Assembly (NCBI GenBank): GCA_900550035.1
Contig: URQS01000057.1
Span: 1-20,899, forward strand
Direction: 5' to 3'
DNA from: an uncultured Prevotella sp.
GTDB lineage: Bacteria; Bacteroidota; Bacteroidia; Bacteroidales; Bacteroidaceae
Length of the DNA: 20,899 nucleotides
The position numbers and the translations under genes are program-made. Below, in pieces: positions 7,689-16,200 of the stretch. Every line of letters starts with the position of its first letter. Position 1 is the stretch's first letter. Under the pieces are notes generated by a model that searched no databases, had not been told where the DNA came from, and worked only from the letters and a program-made list of their open reading frames with translations.

Positions 7689-10360
7689 TTATCTGCCAGC
7701 TTGACCGATGAGCGTGCTAATGTCGTCGATAAACTCACCGTTTGCCATGAGATCCTCAATATTCAGGTGCATGCGATAGCGCCAGTAGTGCTTTGGATTG
7801 GCAGGTATGTTGATGCGCTCGGCATCGGCATCGGGCAGACGCAGACGGTCGTACATGGCGAGCCAATCTTGAACACTCAATACGCAGAGCATCGACGGCG
7901 AGTCGAGATGACGTGCAATGATGTCCTTGGCAAGCCATCCTGGCAGCGGATGTGGGGCTGGCCCTTCACGATGAAGCATCGAGTTGTAATAGTCTTGCGT
8001 GCGTTCGTAGTTCTCGTCCCACCACTGTCGCAGCGTAGGCATGTCATGACTGGATATGGTACATACCGAACGATATGGATTCTGGCTGAGGTGTCCGAAA
8101 CGAGTTGTTGTGATCTTGGGCATACTCTGCAACTCAAGACTAAAGATTTTCAGTTCGTTCATCACCCATGGCACGCAATCGGGCACCATGCCAAGGTCCT
8201 CGGCACACACAAGCATACGGGTGGCTTGTACCAGCTTGGGCAGCTTCTTCATTGCCTCACGATACCAGAACTGATTGTTGCGACGATAGAAATAGTCGTT
8301 GTAAAGGCGATTGAATGCCTGCTTGTCGTTGTCGTAGAGCGACTCGTAAATGAAGTCGAGCTGGGCTGAAATGCGCGGATGGAACATGTTGGCATTGTTA
8401 CGGTCGCGCACGAAGGCACATCGCTAACAAGCGAATAGAGTCCGTCGCGCAGCCAGAGGTCTTCCTGACGGGTTACATCTGCGAAACGTGCCTCTATCTT
8501 GCGTTGTGTGTCTACTTCGGGTTTCATGCGATAACGCTCGTCGTCGATACGTTCGAGATAGTTGCGACGCACCTCGTCAGCACGCTCATGGAATACGCGG
8601 TCGAGCACCCAATCGGTTATGAACGGCTCCGTGAAGCGCTCTTCCTGGAAGTTCAGTCCATACTGCATTATCTCCTCACGGCTCATTGCCTGCGACGGAG
8701 CGAACTGTCCTGTCAGTCCGTGAACGCTGTCGATAGGTATCTCCCAGATGCGGAAGAATCCGAGTACGTGGTCGATGCGATAGGCATCGAAGAAATGCGA
8801 CATATTCTGGAAGCGACGTGTCCACCACTGGCAGCCATCCTTCAGCATCTCGTCCCAGTTGTATGTGGGGAATCCCCAGTTCTGTCCGTTCACCGAGAAA
8901 TCGTCGGGTGGTGCTCCTGCCTGTCCGTTAAGGTTGAAGTATTTGGGTTCCATCCACACGTCGCAACTGTGTCTGTTCACTCCGATAGGAATGTCGCCCT
9001 TCAGAATTACACCCTTCTGCTTGGCATACTCGTGCGCCTCCTTCATCTGCGACGACAGTATGTACTGTACGAAATAGTAGAAAGCCACCTCATGATATGC
9101 CTTTGTACGAGAATCAGACAGCATCGCGCGGTCGTCCTCATTCCATGTGTTATGGTCTTGCCATTGTGTAAAATCGGCGGTACCATACTTGTCTTTCAGC
9201 CATGTATACTGAGCGTATGGTACGAGCCAATTTTGTGTTTCCTGGAAGAACGCCTTAAACTCTGCGCTCTTCATAATCCTTTTACCTTCTTGAACAAAGA
9301 CTCGCTTTAAATATTCAGATTTGAATGCGTTTACCTTTTCATAATCTATCTGCGACAGAGCATTTAGTCGTTGGCGCTCTGCTTCCATCTCTGTGCGCGC
9401 TTCTTCGTCCTCCAGCTGCGGCAAAGTACGCAAATCGGCATACTGCGGATGTATGGCGAATACGCTGACGCAGCCGTATGGATAAGAATCGGTCCATGTG
9501 TGGGTGATGGTGGTGTCGTTGATAGGCAGGAGTTGCAGCACACGCTGTCCGGTCTTTGCCATAAGGTCGATCATCATCTTCAAGTCGCCGAAGTCGCCTA
9601 TACCGGCACTTGTCTTGCTACGGAGCGAGAACACCGGCACAAGTGTGCCAGCCAGTCGTCGATTCCACATCTCGAAGAAAGCCTGATCAAGACTGTACAC
9701 CACCGTCTGACCGTTCTTGAATTGGGGCAGAGTGATGGTGCGGTTGTTTCCGCACTCCCACATCATCACCAGTCCCGAACCATTCACTACAACTAACTTA
9801 AACTCTATACTATCTTCATGCAATAACGAGGCATCTATATCGACCGCCCACTCGCAATGGTTGTGCAGCATCATGGGCAGCGCTTTGTCATATTTCCACT
9901 CGCCCAAAGCCTTCTGAGCGCCTACTACAGCCAGACGTTGACCTTCGCGCAACTGCGGTGCACGCACTACCAGACGCAGTGTCTGACGGTAGGCTGTCGG
10001 CTGCATAGGCTGCGGCTCAAGATGGTTGATACAGTCGGTGAAAGCACTGCTGTAGAGGTAAGAGTCCTCGGGCATTGCATTCCAACGGTCGTACACCGTG
10101 TATTCGGTAGCTGCATCGCACGTCAGGTCGAGCACATGCTTCACCGTCTGCCATTCGCTACGCTCTACAGAACCGTCCACCTGAACCTTATAATAATATT
10201 CAAGCGCACGGTCTGCTTTACTATAATTCAAGTCGCACCACCATTGCACTCCGTCAATGGTGGTCATGCGATAGGGCTTCACTTCATTATTCTCAATAAT
10301 GTTGAGTGACAACTCTTCACCGAATGCAGTGCGGTATTCTATATGAAAATGTATTGTCAT
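7689..10360 (-). CDS. malQ: 4-alpha-glucanotransferase (amylomaltase, GH77) with two N-terminal CBM20 domains, split by a single-base frameshift
   Basis: A cytoplasmic disproportionating enzyme that transfers glucan segments between malto-oligosaccharides and releases glucose. There is no signal peptide. Joined across a one-base deletion near 8414 it gives about 890 residues, the usual size for Bacteroidetes MalQ. Two CBM20-like starch-binding domains occupy about 1-95 and 125-225; the second shows AVVGAQKALGEW. The GH77 barrel starts near 235. Catalytic positions: nucleophile D530 in YRIDHVLGF, acid/base E (about 721) in CAEDLG, and transition-state D (about 773) in SSHDMPT. The last two lie after the frameshift, so the first fragment alone (10360 to 8249) would be inactive. 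It is the first gene of the minus-strand operon, behind an operator and promoter at 10419-10496. The other ends of the fragments overlap in coordinates, which makes two independent genes unlikely. Confidence 0.93.
8411..8416 (-). other. Frameshift site in malQ (one base missing)
   Basis: On the minus strand the frame reads LYSLVSDVP and then leaves the GH77 pattern. Adding one T to the short T-run (CCTTCG to CCTTTCG) restores VPFVRDRNNANMFHPRIS and joins the downstream frame exactly. A short homopolymer is a typical place for a read error. Confidence 0.88.
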
Positions 10361-10418
10361 TTTGTATTTTGGTTATTGGTTTATTGGTACAATAAAAATA
10401 TCATTAGTTTTCACAATG

Positions 10419-10426
10419 CGAAATTA
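10419..10426 (-). promoter_or_regulatory. Candidate -7 box of the malQ operon promoter
   Basis: TAATTTCG on the minus strand matches the Bacteroidetes -7 consensus TAnnTTTG at five of six fixed positions and is followed by C as expected. No good TTTG -33 element lies 19-21 bp upstream (TTAT at 19 bp). Transcription would start near 10415, leaving a leader of about 55 nt before malQ. The operator centre lies 62.5 bp upstream of the first T. Confidence 0.45.
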
Positions 10427-10480
10427 TCAAAAAATGTGATATACTATAACGCAAAAACCAAACATTCTTCACATAAAACC

Positions 10481-10496
10481 ATGCAAACGTTTGCAT
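10481..10496. promoter_or_regulatory. LacI-family operator upstream of malQ
   Basis: ATGCAAACGTTTGCAT is a perfect 16-bp palindrome with the central CG typical of LacI-family sites. It shares a 15-bp match with the palindrome at 13003-13018 next to the lacI-type gene. It begins 4 bp downstream of the transporter stop codon and lies 120 bp upstream of malQ. The assigned regulator is the LacI-family gene at 11870-12924 (inference from context). Confidence 0.85.
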
Positions 10497-10500
10497 TTTG

Positions 10501-11811
10501 CTAAGCCTGTTTATGGCTTCTGATGGCTGCAACAGCCACAGCACCGCATACGAGCAACGCGCCTGCTACAATCATCATATTGCTCTGATGAGAGCCTACA
10601 AGATTCAGCAGGTGTCCGCCACACACAGCTGCTATAATCTGCGGTACGCATATAGTGCCGTTGAAGAGTCCGAGATAGGCACCCTTATGGCTGTAGCCCT
10701 CAAGTGCATTGGTGACGAAAGCAAACGGCATGGCAAGCATAGCAGCCCAAGCGCAACCTACGAGGAAGAATGGAAGTACAAGCAGATTCTTGTCGCCTAT
10801 GAATGGTACGATGGCGAAACCTATGCCGCCAATGACAAGACTCAAAGCGTATGCCATCTTCTCGTTCTTGAACTTAGGAAGTGCCATAGCCCAACACACC
10901 GAACCTATGGCTTGCCAGAAGAACAGTACGCCCACCCAGTTGCCTGCCTCCTGATAGCCACTGGAAGCTACGTCGGTGGTGTGCCATACGGTTTCGGCAA
11001 TGGTGCCGTTGGTGTAAGTCCACATATACATAAAGGCTGCCCAGCAGAAGAACTGCACGAGTCCTACCTTCCAGAACATCGACGGCGCATTCTTCAATAG
11101 TGTTATCCAGCCTGCACTCTCCTCCTTTGCCTCAGGATTGGCCTCGTTATATTGAGCATACTCTTCTGGATTCCATTCCTTCACCTTCAATGTAGTGTAG
11201 ATGACACAAAGAATGAGTATAGCGGCACCTACATAGAACGAGTAGATTACCGAGTCGGGGATAACACCCTTAGGAGCCTCGTTGGCTATGCCAAGGGCTG
11301 TGAACAAGAACGGGAACATGTAACCTACAAGCGAACCCGAGTTGCAGAGGAACGACTGTATGGAATAAGCGAGCGACTTCTGCTTCTCATTGACCATATC
11401 GCCAACGAGCATCTTGAACGGCTGCATTGCCATATTGATGCTCGTGTCGAGAAACATCAGCGAGACAAGACCGAATATCATAGCCGTGCCAACAGCCATA
11501 CCGAACGAGCCTGCATTAGGCAGCAGACACATAACAAGCACCGCCACAGTGGCTCCGACAAAAAGATAAGGAATGCGACGACCGAAACGACACCATGTCT
11601 TGTCACTCAAAGTACCAATTATCGGTTGTACCAATATGCCCATCAACGGAGGCAATATCCAGAAATAGCTAAGATTGTGAGGATCGGCTCCCAATGTAGC
11701 AAAAATACGTGATATGTTGGCGCTTTGCAGAGCGTAAGCTATCTGTACGCCAAAGAATCCGAAACTCAAATTCCAGAGTTTCCAGAACGAAAGATTAGGT
11801 TTTTGGATCAT
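10501..11811 (-). CDS. MFS sugar transporter, SLC45/GPH-type (maltose or glucose uptake)
   Basis: A 436-residue polytopic inner-membrane protein with about 12 hydrophobic segments. The N-terminal stretch YALQSANISRIF and the loop GTLSDKTWCRFGRRIP (67-81; D70, R75, R78, R79) are typical of the SLC45/GPH branch of MFS sugar:cation symporters. It probably imports maltose, short malto-oligosaccharides or glucose made by the periplasmic enzymes, so that MalQ has its substrate. It starts 58 bp after the lacI-type gene on the same strand and may share its transcript; no clear -7 box is seen in that gap. The gene is intact. Substrate is inferred from context only. Confidence 0.85.
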   Translation of the reverse strand: MIQKPNLSFWKLWNLSFGFFGVQIAYALQSANISRIFATLGADPHNLSYFWILPPLMGILVQPIIGTLSDKTWCRFGRRIPYLFVGATVAVLVMCLLPNAGSFGMAVGTAMIFGLVSLMFLDTSINMAMQPFKMLVGDMVNEKQKSLAYSIQSFLCNSGSLVGYMFPFLFTALGIANEAPKGVIPDSVIYSFYVGAAILILCVIYTTLKVKEWNPEEYAQYNEANPEAKEESAGWITLLKNAPSMFWKVGLVQFFCWAAFMYMWTYTNGTIAETVWHTTDVASSGYQEAGNWVGVLFFWQAIGSVCWAMALPKFKNEKMAYALSLVIGGIGFAIVPFIGDKNLLVLPFFLVGCAWAAMLAMPFAFVTNALEGYSHKGAYLGLFNGTICVPQIIAAVCGGHLLNLVGSHQSNMMIVAGALLVCGAVAVAAIRSHKQA

Positions 11812-11851
11812 TGTTATTTGGTTTAATTTTTATTTTAGTTTCAAAAGCAAA

Positions 11852-11865
11852 AGAAGACGACTTCT
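11852..11865 (-). terminator. Weak hairpin between the lacI-type gene and the transporter
   Basis: Read on the minus strand, AGAAG, loop TCGT, CTTCT is followed by TTTGCTTTTG. The 5-bp stem is too weak to terminate strongly; it could attenuate readthrough from the regulator into the transporter. Confidence 0.2.
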
Positions 11866-11869
11866 GAAC

Positions 11870-12924
11870 TTAGCGTGTCGTGCCTCTCACCACCAGCCTG
11901 GTGCGCACCACACGCATCACGACCTCATTGCGTGGCAACTTACCTTCAACCTGGCCTATAAGTATATTAGCAGCCTCCTCGCCCACTGCCACACCACGCT
12001 GTTCCACCGTTGTAAGCATCGGGTCGCAAGCTATTGCACGCTCACCATTTGTGAATCCGCAGATGCTGATATCCAATGGAACACGAAATCCCATGCGCTT
12101 GGCTGTATACAGTATGCCTATAGCAGTATCGTCGTTGATGGCAAAGAAGGCATCGGGACGCTCTTGGCTGGCAACGAGAGTATTTCAGGAGTGATTGCTT
12201 CAGCTTGTGCACGGTTATCACATAATCTGACAAGAGCCTCGTCCACCTTCAGCCCGTGCTTCACAATTGCGTCATGATAGCCGTTGTATCGGTTCTTCGA
12301 CAACTCCAGATTCATGGGCGAGCCATAAAAGGCTATGCGCTTACACCCGGTTTCTATCAAATGTGATACGGCTGCATAAGCTCCATTATAATCGTCCACC
12401 ACCACTCGCGACCCATTTACGCCCGTACATATACGGTCGTAAAACACGAGAGGAACTCCATTGTCCATAAGACGGCGGAAATGATCGTATTGTTTGGTAT
12501 CCTTGGCTTGCGACACAATGATGCCGCACACCTTGTTTTTATAGAAGTCGTCGCAGATAGCGACCTCCTTGTCATATCGCTCGTTGCTCTGCGCCACCAT
12601 AACACGATAGCCACAGGCACGGGCTTTCTCCTCAATGCCAGACAGCACCGAAGCGAAATAATAATGCACAAACTCAGGAACAATGACTCCTATCACTTTA
12701 AGAGGCTGGATGCGGTTATGGCGCAAAGCCTCGCCAATTACGTTTGGATAGAAGTTGTGCTCTTTAGCATAATCCTGGATGCGTTTGCGTTGCAGCGGAC
12801 TGATACGCGGACTATCATTGAGCGCACGGCTCACTGTCGCTACGGAAATGCCCAAAGCTCGGGCAATATCCTTCATTGTTATAGGTAAATTTTCCGGCAT
12901 GGTTATAGGTAAATTCTCTGGCAT
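11870..12924 (-). CDS. LacI-family transcriptional regulator of the starch locus, split by a single-base frameshift
   Basis: A DNA-binding regulator with a sugar-binding-protein-like effector domain. Joined across a one-base deletion near 12164 it gives about 351 residues, normal for the family. The helix-turn-helix starts MKDIARALGISVATVSRAL (residues 17-35 from the first ATG) and is followed by a hinge with NVIGEALRHNR. The effector domain begins at VIGVIVPEF. After the frameshift RPDAFFAINDDTAIG is restored, a LacI hallmark. Three in-frame ATGs are possible (12924, 12900, 12876) because the first 8 residues are duplicated; the best -7 box leaves a leader of only about 12 nt for the first, so the second or third may be used. 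It is divergent from susC and probably binds the palindromes at 10481-10496 and 13003-13018. It replaces SusR, which regulates the B. thetaiotaomicron locus. Confidence 0.9.
12159..12168 (-). other. Frameshift site in the lacI-type gene (one base missing)
   Basis: The first frame reads EILSLPA and ends in nonsense (KSVPMPSLPS). Adding one base next to the AAGAG stretch on the minus strand gives ERPDAFFAINDDTA and joins the downstream frame. There is no slippery sequence. Confidence 0.85.
12877..12924 (-). repeat. Tandem 24-bp duplication at the start of the regulator gene
   Basis: Two in-frame copies each encode MPENLPIT (12924-12901 and 12900-12877), directly before MKDIARAL. The copies differ at three bases, all third codon positions and all synonymous (CCA/CCG, GAG/GAA, ACC/ACA). 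Each copy begins with ATG, so each provides a start codon. Confidence 0.9.
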
Positions 12925-12941
12925 GATTTTATTTTACGACA

Positions 12942-12972
12942 CAAAAGTAATTATATTTTCCGAACGAACAGA
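12942..12972 (-). promoter_or_regulatory. Candidate promoter of the lacI-type gene
   Basis: On the minus strand TCTG (12972-12969; -33 consensus TTTG), a 19-bp spacer and TACTTTTG (12949-12942; -7 consensus TAnnTTTG, perfect) form a Bacteroidetes-type promoter. Transcription would start near 12936. The operator centre at 13010.5 is 61.5 bp upstream of the -7 box. Confidence 0.55.
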
Positions 12973-12982
12973 GCTATATGTA

Positions 12983-12994
12983 TACAATATTGTA
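12983..12994. repeat. Perfect 12-bp palindrome TACAATATTGTA
   Basis: It lies between the operator and the regulator promoter, with its centre 22 bp (about two helical turns) from the operator centre. It could be a second protein site or a chance A/T-rich palindrome. No second copy is seen upstream of malQ. Confidence 0.4.
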
Positions 12995-13002
12995 AAAAGA
13001 AA

Positions 13003-13018
13003 ATGCAAACGTTTGCAC
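13003..13018. promoter_or_regulatory. LacI-family operator in the susC / lacI divergent region
   Basis: ATGCAAACGTTTGCAC contains the perfect 14-bp palindrome TGCAAACGTTTGCA at 13004-13017, the same core as at 10481-10496. It lies exactly midway between the -7 boxes of the regulator (minus) and susC (plus), 61.5 bp from each, so one dimer could act on both. Confidence 0.85.
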
Positions 13019-13071
13019 TAAAAATACTTCCATTTTACGTTCAAAACGATACAACCAAAAAGTAAAGATAA

Positions 13072-13079
13072 TAAATTTG
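13072..13079 (+). promoter_or_regulatory. Candidate -7 box of the susCDEF promoter
   Basis: TAAATTTG, followed by C, is a perfect Bacteroidetes -7 box. The -33 position (19 bp upstream) reads ATAC, a poor match to TTTG, as expected for a promoter that needs an activator. Transcription would start near 13085, giving a leader of about 160 nt. Confidence 0.55.
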
Positions 13080-13084
13080 CACTC

Positions 13085-13245
13085 AGAAATACAAACAAAT
13101 GTAAAAAAAATACATCTTAAACCTCATACGATTACAAATCATTCTACCCTTAGCGAAAGTTCAATTACACTTCACTATTAAGGCAAAATGTTTATGATGA
13201 GAAAGAATTGATTTAAAACAACATAATGTAGTAATAACTAAAAAC
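13085..13245 (+). promoter_or_regulatory. Long A/T-rich 5' leader of susC with a 7-codon upstream reading frame
   Basis: If transcription starts at the -7 box noted above, susC has an untranslated leader of about 160 nt, which is long. It contains a tiny open frame ATG-TTT-ATG-ATG-AGA-AAG-AAT-TGA (13188-13211), ending 34 bp before the susC start. I see no stable riboswitch-like fold. Whether the small frame is translated is unknown. Confidence 0.35.
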
Positions 13246-16200
13246 ATGCAAAAAATGAAGCAGTTGAAAATCAAATTGCCTCTGAGGACGCTGGCATTGG
13301 CTGGTGGTCTTCTCCTTGCAACAAGTTCCTTCGCGCAAAGCAACGCCATCAAGGGACATGTTAAAGACGCTTCGGGCGAACCGGTCATGGGCGCTACCAT
13401 TACCGTTAAGGGTAAAGCAGTTGGAATTACCGACATTGATGGTAACTTCTCTATCGATGCTGCTCCCGGTACTGAACTTACATTCACCTTCTTGGGTATG
13501 TCGCCACAGACTGTAAAGGCTTCGGGCAACATGACAGTAACAATGTCTAACGATGACAAACAACTTAATGAGGTTGTCGTTATCGGTTATGGTGTTGCCA
13601 AGAAGAACGACCTCACGGGTTCGGTGACAGCTCTCAAGCCAGATGAGAAGAACCACGGTATCATCACTTCAGCACAGGACATGATCCAGGGTAAGATTGC
13701 TGGTGTAAATGTAAACGCTTCAACTGGCGCTCCTGGCGAAGGTGCACAGATTCGTATTCGCGGTGGCGCTTCTTTGACTGCAAGCAACAACCCATTGATT
13801 GTTATCGACGGTATGCCAATGGATAACAATAACACTAAGGGTGTTAACAACCCTCTGTCTCTTGTCAATCCTAACGATATCGAAAGCTTCACCGTATTGA
13901 AGGATGCTTCGGCAACCGCTATCTACGGTTCGCGTGGTTCGAATGGTGTTATCATCATTACAACAAAGAAGGGTCGCAGCGGTCAGAAGCCACAGGTTTC
14001 TTACAATGGTACACTTTCAGTAAGCACCATCGCCAAGAAGCTGGATGTAATGAACGCAAAAGAATATGTTGACTTCATCAAGAGCTATTACGGCGAAGAT
14101 TCTTCTGCTTACAAAGGATTGGGCTGGAAGGAATACAACGCAGACGGCACACCCAACTATGCAGCAGGCACATACGACACCGACTGGCAGGACGAAATAT
14201 ACCGTGCAGGTATCAGCCATGAGCATAATGTAAGCCTCTCTGGTGGCATTAGCAAGCAGTCTTGGTCAATGCCTTATCGCATAAGCGTAGGCTACACAGG
14301 TCAGGACGGTATCTTGAAGGGTTCAGAATACGAGCGAATTACAGCGGGCTTCAACCTAAATCCTTCATTGCTCAACAAGCATCTCAACCTGAATATCAAT
14401 GGTAAGTACTCTTACTCAAAGACAAATCCAGGCGGACAGGGTGCAGTTGGCGCAGCTATCACAATGGATCCTACTCGCCCAGTGAAGAGCAGTGATGAGA
14501 AATTCAAAAACTGGGGCGGCTATTGGCAGTGGACAAAGGCTACTTCATCATATGATTCAACATACCCATACGACCGTATGTCAGATCAATCTCCTTCTAA
14601 CCCAGTTGAATTGGTTGACCACTACAATTTCTACAAGAGTGCCAACATTCTTTTGGGTAATGTAGAGGCTGACTATAAGATTCATGGTTTTGAAGACCTT
14701 CATCTGCACGCCAACTTAGCCGGTGAATACACTGACGGTGGCGAGTACGACCACAAGAACCCGCAATCTACCTACGGATACTACTATGGTGGCGACAGCG
14801 AGAATACAGAAAAGAAGTATAACGTCTTGGCAACAGCCTATGCTCAGTACACCAAGGACTTCAACAAGGCAAACCACTTCGACATCATGGCTGGTTACGA
14901 GTATAGCCACATGAAATATTGGGGCAACGAATGGAGCAGAACCATGTATCCTTCTACCAACAAAGGTACAAACGACAAGGGGGAAGCTCTTGCAGGAACT
15001 GTAAAGTCGTACGACACTAAAATATGGAAAGGTCAGACCTATCTCGTGAGCTGGTATGGACGTGCCAACTATTCTTTATTGGATCGTTATCTCCTTACAT
15101 TTACTGCCCGTTATGACGGTTCAAGCCGTTTTTCTGACGGAAACCGTTGGGGTTTCTTCCCATCAGCAGCCTTTGCATGGCGTGTAAAAGAAGAAAGTTT
15201 CTTGAAGAACGTCAATGCTATCAGTGACTTGAAGCTTCGTCTTGGTTGGGGTAAGACAGGTCAGCAAGACACTGGTAAGGAATACTATACTCTTACTTAC
15301 AAAAAGAGTACAAGTAATCACCACCTCTATCCTATCGGTGGCATTAAGAACAACCCGGGAACACTCTTTATCCCATTGGCATACAATGACGATTTGACTT
15401 GGGAGACAACCACCACATGGAACGTCGGTATCGACTATGGTATGTTCGATCAAAGACTTACCTTAAACCTTGATGCATATTATCGCAAGACAACCGACTT
15501 GCTCAGTACTACAACTATCTCTGCAGGTCAGAACTTTGACAATGCACTCTTGATGAATGCCGGTACATTGGAAAATAAGGGCTTTGAAGTTGCCATCACA
15601 GGTCGTCCTATCCAGACAAAAGACTGGTTTGTAGAAGTTGGTGTCAACGCTGCCTACAACAAGAACAAGATTACCGAACTTGCTGGCGGTCGTGATATGA
15701 TTGAGGCAGGTATGCAGGTTGGTGAGAATCAGCCCATCACCTATCATAAGGTAGGACAGCCAGCCAACTCTTTCTTGGTTTACCAGCAGGTATATGACGA
15801 GAACGGACGTCCTATCATGGGCTGCTACGTAGATCGCGATGGTAATGGTGTAATTGACGAGAACGACAGATACTTCTATAAGAATATCGTAGCTCCTTGG
15901 ACTGGCGGTTTCAACGTTAAGGTATCATACAAGAACTGGGATCTCGGCAGTAACTTCCGTTTCAGCTTAGGCAACTATGTCTATAACGGATATGAACAAA
16001 GTAAAGCCAATACCTCAGAACTCTACAATTCAAAGGGATATTATGAGAACGCCACAAAGGATATAACTACCTTAGGCTGGACATCATACAACTATCCTCT
16101 TACCGATTACTTTGTACAGAATGCCAGCTTCTTGAAGTGCGACAATATCACATTGGGCTACAACTTCAACAATGTATTGAAGATGGGTAAATACCATGGT

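Noticed and set aside
7669..7710. Near-repeat of TTATCTGCC just past and at the malQ stop codon
   Set aside because: The match is short (9 bp exact, then diverging) and may be chance; it does not alter any gene call.
4299..12168. Programmed ribosomal frameshifting in the pullulanase, malQ or lacI-type genes
   Set aside because: No slippery heptamer or downstream pseudoknot-like stem is visible at any of the three joints, and these families are not known to use recoding.
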